This document shows, in pieces, positions 1 to 7,946 of a stretch of DNA of 64,000 bases. A program made the translations under genes and the position numbers. The stretch is from NCBI RefSeq assembly GCF_023072615.1, contig NZ_JAKNRW010000005.1, forward strand, positions 62,001 to 126,000, written 5' to 3'. Source of the stretch: Pseudomonas violetae (GTDB lineage Bacteria > Pseudomonadota > Gammaproteobacteria > Pseudomonadales > Pseudomonadaceae). The stretch's first letter is position 1, and each line of letters begins with the position of its first letter. Under the pieces are notes generated by a model that was not told the origin of the DNA, ran no database searches, and saw nothing but the letters and a program-made list of their open reading frames with translations.

Positions 1-1565
1 CGATCGTTGCGGTGCTGGTGGGCATTTCCCTGGTGGTGCACAGCATCCTGCAGGAGGGGCCGACCATCACGATCACGTTCAAGACAGGCGCCGGCCTCAC
101 GGCCAACAAGACCGAGGTCAAGTACCGCAACGTGGTCATCGGCCATGTCTCGGAAGTAGAACTCAGTGGCGACCAGAAGAGTGTCAATGCCACGGTAAAG
201 CTGGCCAAGCAGGCGGAAAGCTTTACCCGTGAAGACTCGACATTCTGGGTTGTGCGACCGCGCATCGGCGCGGGCGGCGTGTCGGGTATCGACACCTTGC
301 TGTCCGGCGATTACATCGGTGCCGACATTGGCCAGGCCAACACCCGGTCGAAGCATTTCCAGGGCATGGAAAACCCGCCGCCGATCACCTATGGCGAACC
401 GGGCAAGCGCTTCACCTTGCACACCCAAGACCTCGGCTCGCTGGACATCGGCTCGCCGGTCTATTACCGCAAGATCCCGGTCGGTCAGGTGGTGGCCTAT
501 GCCCTGGACGCTAATGGCAAAGGCGTGAACATTGACGTGTTCGTCCACTCGCCTAATGATGCCTATGTCACGGAAAACACCCGGTTCTGGAACGCCAGCG
601 GCATTGATGTGAGTGTCGGCGCCAACGGCTTTGCGCTGAAAACCGAGTCATTGTCCTCGATGCTGGTCGGCGGGATCGCCTTTCGTGCCCCCGAGTACAG
701 CCCTGAAGACAAACCCGCCGCAGAAGAACGTGCCTACGAGCTGTTTCCCGACCAGCAGACCGCCCTCGCACCGCCCAATGGCAAGGCGCAGTACCTGAGC
801 CTGCGCTTCGATCAGGCGCTGCGCGGGCTCAAGGTCGGTGCACCGGTGGAATTCCTCGGCGTGGAGTTTGGCAGGGTGGTCTCGGTCAACCTCGATTACG
901 ATCCGCAGAAGCGTACCTTCCCGGTGAATGTTGGCATCGTTATCTACCCCCAGCGTCTCGGCACGGCCCATACCAAGATGCTCAAGGCGTTGAACCACGA
1001 TCCCAACGACGAAGTCGCCGGCGTACGCCTGATGGGCACCTTTGTCGAGAACGGCCTGCGTGCCCAGGCTCGCAGTGGCAACCTGCTCACCGGCCAGTTG
1101 TACATCGCATTGGACTTCTATCCGAAGGCGCCGAAGGTCGCGTTCGATGTGAGTGCCCGTCCCGTCAGCATCCCGACCATTCCGGGTAGCCTGGAGGAAA
1201 TCCAGGGCAAGCTGGAGGCGATGGTCGACAAGATCAACAAGTTGCCGATCGAAAGAATCGCCAACAACCTCGATGGTAATCTGATCGAATTGCGCAAGGG
1301 CCTGACCCAATTCAATGCCAAGACCCTGCCCGGCGTCCAGAGCACCTTGGCCGACGTCAGCAAGACCTTGCAGTCGGCCAACTCGACGCTGGCCGAGGAC
1401 TCGCCGCAGCGTGAGAAACTCTCCGAAACCCTGGACGATCTGGGCCGTACCTCGCGTTCCTTGCGTGACCTGGCCGATTACCTGGGACGCCACCCCGAAT
1501 CGTTGATTCGCGGCCGCCCTAATAATGCTGCGCCTATCGACCTGCAAGGGCCGCCGAGCAAATGA
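1..1565 (+). CDS. pqiB: PqiB-like MCE (mammalian cell entry) protein, 5' end outside window
   Basis: The frame is open from the first base, so the true start lies upstream. The first residues visible are the end of an N-terminal membrane helix. Three successive MlaD/MCE modules follow (roughly residues 15-110, 130-225 and 260-375 of the visible part), each with the VxxxxVxIGxV-type pattern, then a helical tail rich in Leu and polar residues. E. coli PqiB has the same plan and a similar length. PqiB forms a periplasm-spanning tunnel for lipid transport with PqiA (inner membrane, expected upstream) and PqiC. The last codon overlaps the possible upstream ATG of the next gene by ATGA, so this is one operon. 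Confidence 0.9.
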   Translation, partial: IVAVLVGISLVVHSILQEGPTITITFKTGAGLTANKTEVKYRNVVIGHVSEVELSGDQKSVNATVKLAKQAESFTREDSTFWVVRPRIGAGGVSGIDTLLSGDYIGADIGQANTRSKHFQGMENPPPITYGEPGKRFTLHTQDLGSLDIGSPVYYRKIPVGQVVAYALDANGKGVNIDVFVHSPNDAYVTENTRFWNASGIDVSVGANGFALKTESLSSMLVGGIAFRAPEYSPEDKPAAEERAYELFPDQQTALAPPNGKAQYLSLRFDQALRGLKVGAPVEFLGVEFGRVVSVNLDYDPQKRTFPVNVGIVIYPQRLGTAHTKMLKALNHDPNDEVAGVRLMGTFVENGLRAQARSGNLLTGQLYIALDFYPKAPKVAFDVSARPVSIPTIPGSLEEIQGKLEAMVDKINKLPIERIANNLDGNLIELRKGLTQFNAKTLPGVQSTLADVSKTLQSANSTLAEDSPQREKLSETLDDLGRTSRSLRDLADYLGRHPESLIRGRPNNAAPIDLQGPPSK

Positions 1566-1582
1566 CCATAGGAGCATCACCC

Positions 1583-2140
1583 ATGGCTTTTCCGCTGAAG
1601 ATCACCCTGCTCGCCGCGCTGTCATTGCTCGCGGCCTGCCGCAGTGATCCGATCCAGTTCCATACCTTGACCCCCGCGCAGATGAACGTAAATTCGCGGT
1701 CCACTGCGCAAATCCAGGTCGAATCGCTCACCGTTCCGCCCCAGGTCGATCGTCCGCAGATCGTCGTGCGTCAGGGCAGTACCGGCATCGCCATTCTTGA
1801 AACCCAATGGTGGGGCGCCAGCCTGGTGGATGAATTACGCAGTGCGCTGATCGACCAGATGGTCAATAGCAACCCCGGACGCAATATCTCGGTGCGCCTT
1901 GAGGTGCAGAGGTTTGACTCGATTCCTGGTCAATACGGGCTGATCGACGTGAAATGGCGCTTGCGTGACGTCGGGCCCACCGACAACGGCCTCCTCACCT
2001 GCCGCAGCACCTTGAAGACCCTTTCGGGGCCGTCGATTGACGACCTGGTGACGGCCCAGCAGAACAACGTGAAGCGTCTGGCTGCGCTGATCAGTCAGGC
2101 GGCAGTCAACCCGCAAAAGACCTGCCCCGCCAATCTGTAG
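1583..2140 (+). CDS. pqiC: PqiC family outer-membrane lipoprotein (ABC-type transport auxiliary)
   Basis: The 185-residue product has a signal peptide ending in a lipobox (LLAAC, Cys19) and then the conserved ABC_trans_aux/PqiC core, with V-x-x-V-x-V-P-P near residue 45 and WWGASL-D near residue 75. The start at 1583 is chosen because AGGAG at 1570-1574 sits 8 bases upstream. An in-frame ATG at 1562 overlaps the pqiB stop but would put extra residues before the signal peptide. PqiC anchors the PqiB tunnel to the outer membrane. The TAG stop lies inside a REP-like sequence. Confidence 0.88.
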   Translation: MAFPLKITLLAALSLLAACRSDPIQFHTLTPAQMNVNSRSTAQIQVESLTVPPQVDRPQIVVRQGSTGIAILETQWWGASLVDELRSALIDQMVNSNPGRNISVRLEVQRFDSIPGQYGLIDVKWRLRDVGPTDNGLLTCRSTLKTLSGPSIDDLVTAQQNNVKRLAALISQAAVNPQKTCPANL

Positions 2141-2167
2141 GAGCGAGCTTGCTCCTGCTGGCGATCA
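2136..2167. repeat. REP-like palindrome overlapping pqiC stop
   Basis: GGAGCGAGCTTGCTCC forms a compact palindrome followed by TGCTGGCGAT, resembling the Pseudomonas REP core (GTAGGAGCGAGCNNGCTCGCGAT). The pqiC stop codon is part of the repeat. It lies between the convergent pqiC and recombinase genes and could act as a transcript end. Confidence 0.6.
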
Positions 2168-3088
2168 CAGATCGAAACGATCGACCGCCCGCCGCCGCTC
2201 ATTGTCGTCACGCACATCGTAGTTGGCGGTGGTCTGGATATTGCTGTGGTGCGCCAGCTTCTGCGCGATCGACAGGTCATGTTCCTCGATCACCCGGGTG
2301 ATGAACGACCGCCGAAAGTCATGGGGCATGATCTTCACGCCGACCTGAGCGCCACGCTGGCGGGCAATGTAATAGATCGCATGTTTGGTGATGCGCTCGC
2401 GGGTGATGTGGCTGCCTCGACGAATGCGGTTGAACAGGAACGGATCATCCACCTCGCCCTCCTTGAGCTCCGAGCGGCGCAGTTGGAGCCAGGCGTCGAG
2501 TTTGGCGAATGCCCAGGTGGGCGCATATTTGATCAGCTGTTTGTTGCCCTTGCCCGTGACTCGCAGACTGCGCTCGGCAAAATCGAGCTGGCTCAGGTCC
2601 AGGTTGACCGATTCCGACTTGCGCATCCCCGACCCATACAGAATTGCGATAATAGCGGCATCGCGCAGCCCCTGGGGCCTGGGGTCGGCGGCACACACCG
2701 CCATCAGTTCCTGGATCAGCGAACGGCGCAGGTTGCGCCCCTGGGACAGCCGCGTCCCGGCGATGCCTTTGACCGAGCGCATCTTCAACAGGTGTTCCTG
2801 GCTGATCAGGCTCATGCGCCAGGCCTCATTCATCACCCCACGCACCGCGTTGACATACAGCGACGAGGTGTTGGGCGCATAACCGTCCTCGCGCAGCGCT
2901 GCAACCAGGGCAACAACGTCTTCCGGCTGCAATTGATGCCAGGGAATTTCCTCGACATTCATGTCTTCGAAACCCAGTCGATCGGCGGCATCCTGCAGGA
3001 CATAACGCATCGTCAGCTGGCTGGAGGGTGCCAATCGCGCCAGGTAGACGGTCAGCGGGTTAGCCTTGGAAGCGGGTAAGTCAGTCAA
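2165..3088 (-). CDS. Site-specific tyrosine recombinase (phage integrase family), orphan
   Basis: The 307-residue product has an N-terminal SAM-like core-binding region (about 10-110) and a catalytic domain (about 130-300). The catalytic set is visible: Arg in GSGMRKSE, Lys in the GKGNK beta-hairpin, His-x-x-Arg in HDFRRSF, His in AHHSNIQTT and Tyr in ANYDVR. Such enzymes cut and rejoin DNA through a 3'-phosphotyrosine. No phage genes, excisionase or tRNA lie nearby, so it looks like a resident recombinase rather than part of a mobile element. The start is a TTG with AAGG upstream. A hairpin cluster and a long palindrome precede the gene and may regulate it or be its substrate. Confidence 0.85.
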   Translation of the reverse strand: MTDLPASKANPLTVYLARLAPSSQLTMRYVLQDAADRLGFEDMNVEEIPWHQLQPEDVVALVAALREDGYAPNTSSLYVNAVRGVMNEAWRMSLISQEHLLKMRSVKGIAGTRLSQGRNLRRSLIQELMAVCAADPRPQGLRDAAIIAILYGSGMRKSESVNLDLSQLDFAERSLRVTGKGNKQLIKYAPTWAFAKLDAWLQLRRSELKEGEVDDPFLFNRIRRGSHITRERITKHAIYYIARQRGAQVGVKIMPHDFRRSFITRVIEEHDLSIAQKLAHHSNIQTTANYDVRDDNERRRAVDRFDL

Positions 3089-3117
3089 ACGAAACAGCCT
3101 TGAATGAAATCAGTGTA

Positions 3118-3232
3118 TTGAACAAAAAACAGCATGGGGCTGCCTTCGGATAATCAGGTGCCGGACAAACCACAAGATTCATCACCTGACGTGCCCCGGA
3201 GGGGCTCCCAACCCTGCCGGCCGGGGCCACAA
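3118..3232 (-). ncRNA. Candidate structured RNA / attenuator leader upstream of the recombinase
   Basis: Read on the minus strand, this leader can form GCCCC-TCC-GGGGC, then CAGGTG...CACCTG across about 27 bases, and finally CAGC-CCCAT-GCTG followed by TTTTTT (A-run at 3124-3129 on the + strand). A longer pairing GCCCCGG (3193-3199) with CCGGGGC (3221-3227) is an alternative. Stacked stems ending in a short terminator suggest an attenuator or a small antisense RNA; the phage C4-type antisense RNA is one family to test. No sequence search was possible, so the RNA call is an inference. Confidence 0.4.
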
Positions 3233-3274
3233 AAGTCAAATCAGCTACCGATTGAATATTCCCTGGGCGCATTT

Positions 3275-3316
3275 AAATTCATTATTAATGCATTAAACAT
3301 GCATTAATATGAATTT
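3275..3316. promoter_or_regulatory. Long AT-rich near-perfect palindrome (18-bp arms)
   Basis: AAATTCAT + ATTAATGCAT (3275-3293, with one extra T at 3283) is mirrored by ATGCATTAAT + ATGAATTT (3299-3316) around the 5-base centre TAAAC. It lies between the divergent recombinase and HPP genes. No T-run follows on either strand, so it is not a simple terminator. It could be an operator, or a recombination site with 10-11 bp arms around a short spacer, as tyrosine recombinases use. Confidence 0.7.
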
Positions 3317-3444
3317 GTATGTCGTGTGGTAGCAAGGCAAACTGCACGCGTTCCTCCCCCAACAGTTGGAACACCTTCAAGGGCTTACTGGGTTTCCAGC
3401 CGAGCCTTTTTTTTGCCTGGATTTTTCAACGGATCGTTTGACTC

Positions 3445-4155
3445 ATGCTCGCTCGCTGGCTACCTGCTGCCATCAACACTCGCCCCACCGAATGGAGCCG
3501 TGCCGCGATTGGCATGGCCATAGGCACGTTGTTTACCGTCTGGCTGTGCAGTCAGGTGTTCGGCGTCGAAGTGGCCCAACATCTTATCGGGCCGCTGGGT
3601 GCTTCGGCCGTGCTGTTGTTCGCCGTGTCTTCCGGTGCCCTCGCCCAACCCTGGTCGATCCTGGGCGGCTACCTGAGTGCCGCGGTGGTGGCGTTACTGG
3701 TGGCGCACGTGCTCGGTCGAACGTTGACCAGCGCTTGCCTGGCGGCGGGCATTGCGCTGATTCTGATGTGCTGGCTGCGTTGCTTGCATCCGCCAGCGGG
3801 CGCCCTGGCGCTTACCCTGGTGTTAGCCGACCCTGCAACGATCGCCCTGGACTGGCAAGCCTTGGCACCGGTCATGCTCGGGGCCGCAACCCTGTTGCTG
3901 TGTGCCCTGCTTTACAACAACCTGACGCGCATCCGTTATCCCAAACGTGCAGGTGACCCTCCGGTGGCGGTGCCCGCCGGTTCTGCCGTGGTCGACAGCC
4001 AGGCCATTACCGCCCAGGATCTGAAGCTGGCCCTGGCAGACCTGGAGGCATTCTACGACGTCACGCCCGAAGACCTTGAGCAGTTGATTCATGCCAGTGA
4101 AGTGCATGCCCGGCGGCGCAGTATCGGCCATGTGTTCCAAAGGCGTACCGTCTAG
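3445..4155 (+). CDS. HPP family integral membrane protein, short form without CBS pair
   Basis: The 236-residue product has four to five hydrophobic segments (about 18-40, 45-65, 72-95, 98-118, 135-155) and the hallmark LHPPAGA motif near residue 115. HPP proteins are inner-membrane proteins; some members transport nitrite. The tail (about 180-230, DLKLALADLEAFYDVTPEDL...) matches the linker that in longer homologues leads into two CBS domains, but the frame stops just where CBS1 would begin. No recognisable CBS remnant was seen downstream. The ribosome site is weak; the start is the first ATG before the membrane region. Confidence 0.8.
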   Translation: MLARWLPAAINTRPTEWSRAAIGMAIGTLFTVWLCSQVFGVEVAQHLIGPLGASAVLLFAVSSGALAQPWSILGGYLSAAVVALLVAHVLGRTLTSACLAAGIALILMCWLRCLHPPAGALALTLVLADPATIALDWQALAPVMLGAATLLLCALLYNNLTRIRYPKRAGDPPVAVPAGSAVVDSQAITAQDLKLALADLEAFYDVTPEDLEQLIHASEVHARRRSIGHVFQRRTV

Positions 4156-4176
4156 CCACTTGATGTTCTTGCATGC

Positions 4177-4203
4177 ATATCTGCAGACTCGACCTGCAGA
4201 TAT
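4177..4203. promoter_or_regulatory. 10-bp perfect inverted repeat upstream of valine-pathway operon
   Basis: ATATCTGCAG (4177-4186) and CTGCAGATAT (4194-4203) are separated by 7 bases. There is no following T-run. The site lies 94 bases upstream of the hydrolase start and could be an operator for it, or a weak end for the HPP transcript. Confidence 0.5.
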
Positions 4204-4296
4204 CTCGGTTGTACATGACAAAATTGCACTGGTACGATCCGGGATCGCTCGCGTGCGAGCTTCTCAATAAAGAACAATAAAAGCAGGGAGTTAGTG

Positions 4297-5403
4297 ATGA
4301 CTGCTCAGGTTTCTTCTCCGGAGACTCGGTCCATGGATGCCATGCAAAACGATGTGCTGGCCGAAGTACGCAACCACATTGGTCACCTGACCCTCAATCG
4401 CCCCAGTGGCCTCAACGCCCTGACTCTCGACATGGTGCGCAACCTGCAACGCCAGCTCGACGCCTGGGCGCTGGATTCGACGGTACACGCCGTCGTACTG
4501 CGCGGCGCTGGTGAAAAAGCCTTCTGTGCCGGTGGTGACATCCGCTCGCTGTACGATAGTTTCAAGAACGGCGACTCGCTGCACCAGGATTTCTTCGTCG
4601 AGGAGTATGCCCTCGACCTCGCCATCCACCACTACCGCAAACCGGTGCTGGCGCTGATGGATGGTTTTGTCCTCGGTGGCGGCATGGGCTTGGTGCAAGG
4701 CGCCGACCTGCGGGTGGTCACTGAAAAGAGCCGCCTGGCGATGCCGGAAGTCGGTATCGGCTATTTCCCGGACGTCGGTGGTAGCTACTTCCTGTCTCGC
4801 GTACCCGGTGAGCTGGGGATCTACCTGGGCGTCAGCGGCGTGCAGATTCGCGCTGCCGACGCACTTTATTGCGGGCTGGCCGACTGGTGCCTGGACAGCG
4901 ATAAAATCGCTACGCTGGACGACCAGCTTGATCAGATGGAATGGCACGACACACCGCTCAAGGACCTGCAGGGGTTACTGGCCAGGCTCGCGGTGCAGCA
5001 ACTACCCGATGCACCGTTGATTGCACTGCGCCCGGTCATCGATCACTTCTTCGCCTTGCCCGACGTGCCGAGTATGGTTGAGCAACTGCGAGCAGTAACG
5101 GTCGCTGACAGCCACGAATGGGCGCTGGCGACCGCCGACCTGCTGGAAGCACGCTCGCCGCTGGCCATGGGTGTCACCCTGGAAATGCTGCGCCGGGGTC
5201 GCCACCTGAGTCTGGAAGACTGCTTTGCCCTTGAACTGCACCTGGACCGCCAGTGGTTCGAGCGTGGCGACCTGATTGAAGGCGTACGCGCCTTGCTGAT
5301 CGACAAAGACAAGACGCCACGCTGGAACCCGCCGACCCTGCAGGCGCTGGACGCCGGGCATGTGGCGAGTTTCTTCGAAGGCTTCGACCGGAGCGGGAGC
5401 TGA
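4297..5403 (+). CDS. 3-hydroxyisobutyryl-CoA hydrolase (crotonase superfamily)
   Basis: The 368-residue product hydrolyses 3-hydroxyisobutyryl-CoA to 3-hydroxyisobutyrate and CoA in valine catabolism. The crotonase core shows CAGGD at 77-81, the oxyanion-hole LGGGMG at 126-131, and MPEVGIGYFPDVGGS at 149-163. There Glu151 and Asp159 correspond to the catalytic pair of human HIBCH. The long C-terminal helical region also fits HIBCH rather than a plain enoyl-CoA hydratase (about 260 residues). The start is ATG 4297 because GGGAG ends 6 bases upstream; a GTG directly before it is too close. Three bases separate it from the acyl-CoA dehydrogenase. Confidence 0.88.
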   Translation: MTAQVSSPETRSMDAMQNDVLAEVRNHIGHLTLNRPSGLNALTLDMVRNLQRQLDAWALDSTVHAVVLRGAGEKAFCAGGDIRSLYDSFKNGDSLHQDFFVEEYALDLAIHHYRKPVLALMDGFVLGGGMGLVQGADLRVVTEKSRLAMPEVGIGYFPDVGGSYFLSRVPGELGIYLGVSGVQIRAADALYCGLADWCLDSDKIATLDDQLDQMEWHDTPLKDLQGLLARLAVQQLPDAPLIALRPVIDHFFALPDVPSMVEQLRAVTVADSHEWALATADLLEARSPLAMGVTLEMLRRGRHLSLEDCFALELHLDRQWFERGDLIEGVRALLIDKDKTPRWNPPTLQALDAGHVASFFEGFDRSGS

Positions 5404-5406
5404 GCC

Positions 5407-6558
5407 ATGCACGATATCGAATTGAGCGAAGAGCAAGTGATGATCCGCGACATGGCTCGCGATTTCGCCCGGGGCGAGATCGCGCCTCATGCCCAAGCCT
5501 GGGAAAAGGCCGGCTGGATCGATGACGCCCTGGTGGCGAAAATGGGCGAACTGGGCCTGCTGGGCATGGTGGTCCCCGAGGAATGGGGCGGCACTTATGT
5601 TGATTACGTGGCCTATGCGCTGGCGGTGGAGGAAATTTCCGCCGGTGACGGCGCCACGGGTGCCCTGATGAGCATCCACAACTCCGTCGGTTGCGGGCCT
5701 GTACTGAACTTCGGCACCGAAGAACAGAAACAGACCTGGCTGCCGGACCTGGCCAGCGGGAAAGCCATTGGCTGCTTCTGCCTGACCGAACCCCAAGCGG
5801 GCTCCGAAGCCCACAATCTGCGCACCCGCGCTGAACTGCGCGACGGCCAGTGGGTGATCAACGGCGCCAAGCAATTTGTCAGTAACGGCAAGCGGGCAAA
5901 GTTGGCAATCGTGTTTGCGGTGACCGACCCGGACCTGGGCAAGCGCGGTATTTCAGCATTCCTGGTGCCGACCGATACTGCCGGTTTCATCGTCGATCGT
6001 ACTGAACACAAGATGGGCATTCGCGCATCCGATACCTGCGCGGTGACCTTGAACAATTGCACAATCCCCGAGGCTAATCTGTTGGGGCAACGCGGCAAGG
6101 GGCTGGCCATCGCCCTGTCCAACCTCGAGGGCGGACGCATCGGCATCGCCGCCCAGGCGCTGGGAATTGCTCGCGCCGCGTTTGAAGCGGCGCTGGACTA
6201 TGCCCGTGGCCGGGTGCAGTTCGACAAGCCGATCATCGAGCACCAGAGCATAGCGAACCTGCTGGCCGACATGCACACCCGGCTGAACGCGGCGCGCCTG
6301 TTGATCCTGCACGCGGCGCGCCTGCGCAGCGCCGGCAAGCCTTGCCTGTCGGAGGCGTCACAAGCCAAGCTGTTCGCGTCGGAAATGGCCGAGAAAGTTT
6401 GTTCTTCGGCGATGCAGATTCATGGTGGGTATGGCTATCTGGAAGATTATCCGGTGGAACGCTACTACCGCGATGCGCGGATTACGCAGATCTACGAGGG
6501 GTCGAGCGAGATTCAGCGGATGGTGATTGCGCGGGAGTTGAAGAACTACAGCGTGTAA
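5407..6558 (+). CDS. Acyl-CoA dehydrogenase, probably isobutyryl-CoA (short branched chain)
   Basis: This 383-residue FAD enzyme introduces the alpha,beta double bond in an acyl-CoA. It has the full fold: N-terminal helical domain, middle beta domain with [13 protein letters not shown] (about 115-127), and C-terminal helical domain with the catalytic base Glu364 in [10 protein letters not shown]. Pairing with 3-hydroxyisobutyryl-CoA hydrolase makes isobutyryl-CoA the likely substrate. It is about as long as isobutyryl-CoA dehydrogenases. It is translated right after the hydrolase. Substrate specificity is inferred from context. Confidence 0.88.
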   Translation: MHDIELSEEQVMIRDMARDFARGEIAPHAQAWEKAGWIDDALVAKMGELGLLGMVVPEEWGGTYVDYVAYALAVEEISAGDGATGALMSIHNSVGCGPVLNFGTEEQKQTWLPDLASGKAIGCFCLTEPQAGSEAHNLRTRAELRDGQWVINGAKQFVSNGKRAKLAIVFAVTDPDLGKRGISAFLVPTDTAGFIVDRTEHKMGIRASDTCAVTLNNCTIPEANLLGQRGKGLAIALSNLEGGRIGIAAQALGIARAAFEAALDYARGRVQFDKPIIEHQSIANLLADMHTRLNAARLLILHAARLRSAGKPCLSEASQAKLFASEMAEKVCSSAMQIHGGYGYLEDYPVERYYRDARITQIYEGSSEIQRMVIARELKNYSV

Positions 6559-6635
6559 GCAGTAACGTTAGTCAGGCGATCGAACCCGCGTTCCTGGTGC
6601 AGCCGGAACGCGGGGGGCTGGTTCCAATCAAGAGT

Positions 6636-6887
6636 CTATCGAGTCAACTGCTGAGTTATCCCCTCTTGTTCTATCGCTGGCAACTCATTGACTTTGAAGA
6701 GCACCGAGACAGATTGGTGATCTTCGTCAAAAATGAGGGTGCGCTGGGTAATCAACACAGCTTTCCCTTCGTTTTTTACCCAATAGACGACGTCCCCTGC
6801 AATGGGCTCCATATGAAGATCGATACCCTGTGGGGCGTAGGCTATGGGGGTGCAATATGCAGCGTGTACAAAATGACATCTGGCCAT
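6636..6887 (-). CDS. Small hypothetical protein, 83 residues
   Basis: The product starts MARCHFVHAAYC and is a compact globular-looking chain with alternating hydrophobic residues (GDVVYWVKNEGKAVLI) and no membrane segment. The start has CAGAGG 5 bases upstream. Base composition is more AT-rich than the flanking metabolic genes. A competing open frame on the + strand overlaps the end of the acyl-CoA dehydrogenase and looks non-coding. No family recognised; it could also be a chance frame. Confidence 0.4.
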   Translation of the reverse strand: MARCHFVHAAYCTPIAYAPQGIDLHMEPIAGDVVYWVKNEGKAVLITQRTLIFDEDHQSVSVLFKVNELPAIEQEGITQQLTR

Positions 6888-7062
6888 GAAAACCTCTGAA
6901 CAAGTGGATTGATTGGCCCTGAAACGTTGGCTTCGTCCTGAAGCCTTGTTTAGCGTCCAGGCAAGTTCACCATAAACGAGTCGTTCCAGCTCGAATACAG
7001 GCGAGCCGATGGCCTCAAGTCTCTAATTTTGTTCAGTTTATTTTCGGGATGCTGCCAAAAGC

Positions 7063-7137
7063 ATCGCGAGCAGGCTCGCTCCCACAGGTAATCTCCAGCT
7101 TGAAGAGATTACCTGTGGGAGCGAGCCTGCTCGCGAT
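7063..7137. repeat. REPIN: two inverted REP units, perfect 32-bp arms
   Basis: The arms 7063-7094 and 7106-7137 are exact reverse complements (core GTGGGAGCGAGCCTGCTC) around an 11-base loop. This is the classic REP doublet of fluorescent pseudomonads, which is spread by a RAYT transposase elsewhere in the genome. It lies 22 bases beyond the 3' end of the enoyl-CoA hydratase gene and probably ends or stabilises that transcript. Confidence 0.92.
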
Positions 7138-7158
7138 AGCGTTGCGGAAAACGACGAA

Positions 7159-7932
7159 TTACTTGCCTTGGAACTCAGCCTCACGCTTGGCAATGAACGC
7201 TGACATCCCTTCCTTCTGGTCCTGCGTCGCGAACGCCGCATGGAACACCCGACGCTCGAAGCGCACGCCCTCAGACAGGCTGACCTCGAACGCGCGGTTC
7301 ACGCTCTCCTTGACCATCATTGCAATCGGCAGGGATTTTGCGGCGATCAAAGTGGCGACTTTCAACGCCTCAGCCAGCAACTCATCCGACGGCACGATAC
7401 GCGCCACGATGCCACAGCGTTCCGCTTCCACTGCATCGATCAATCGCCCGCTCAGGCACATTTCCATCGCCTTGGCCTTACCCACTGCGCGGGTCAGGCG
7501 CTGGGTGCCGCCCATGCCAGGCAGCACGCCGAGGTTGATTTCCGGTTGGCCAAACCGGGCGTTGTCGCCGGCCAGGATAAAGTCGCACATCAGGGCCAGC
7601 TCACAGCCACCCCCCAAGGCAAAGCCGTTCACCGCAGCAATGATGGGCTTGCGGCGGTTGGCAACCCGGTCGCTGTCGCTGAACAGATCGTCGAGGTAGA
7701 TTTGCGGATAAGTCAGCTCGGCCATTTCCTTGATATCGGCGCCGGCAGCGAAGGCCTTTTTCGAACCGGTCAGCACAATGCAGCCGATGTTCGAATCCGC
7801 TTCCAGGCCATCGAGCGCCTGGTTCAGTTCGCTGACAATTTGCGCATTCAAGGCGTTTAATGCCTGGGGCCGGTTCAGGGTGATCAGGCCAACACGACCG
7901 TGGATTTCCAGCAAAATCGTTTCGTAGTTCAC
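7159..7932 (-). CDS. Enoyl-CoA hydratase
   Basis: The 257-residue crotonase-fold enzyme adds water across 2-enoyl-CoA. It shows [10 protein letters not shown] near 20, the oxyanion-hole [11 protein letters not shown] near 107, and [17 protein letters not shown] near 140, carrying one catalytic Glu. The length is that of mitochondrial ECHS1-type hydratases. The start is GTG at 7932: AGGAG lies 7 bases upstream and the protein then begins at the conserved NYETILLE. Longer upstream openings run into the preceding gene. It is last in a five-gene - strand operon (synthetase, SDR, thiolase, dehydrogenase, hydratase). Confidence 0.9.
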   Translation of the reverse strand: MNYETILLEIHGRVGLITLNRPQALNALNAQIVSELNQALDGLEADSNIGCIVLTGSKKAFAAGADIKEMAELTYPQIYLDDLFSDSDRVANRRKPIIAAVNGFALGGGCELALMCDFILAGDNARFGQPEINLGVLPGMGGTQRLTRAVGKAKAMEMCLSGRLIDAVEAERCGIVARIVPSDELLAEALKVATLIAAKSLPIAMMVKESVNRAFEVSLSEGVRFERRVFHAAFATQDQKEGMSAFIAKREAEFQGK

Positions 7933-7946
7933 AAATGGACTCCTGT

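Noticed and set aside
2246..3079. A 277-codon open frame on the + strand opposite the tyrosine recombinase.
   Set aside because: The recombinase shows all catalytic residues; the + frame is its shadow.
3284..3308. The recombinase-linked palindrome as a chromosomal dif site.
   Set aside because: Its arms do not match the XerC/XerD arms of gamma-proteobacterial dif, and the centre is 5 rather than 6 bases.
6342..6899. A + strand frame running out of the acyl-CoA dehydrogenase end into the gap.
   Set aside because: It starts inside the dehydrogenase gene in another frame and lacks a ribosome site; the minus-strand 83-residue frame is slightly better supported.
7063..7137. The 32-bp perfect inverted repeat as a possible insertion-sequence end or CRISPR unit.
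   Set aside because: It matches the REP core exactly, is single here, and has no transposase or spacer array.
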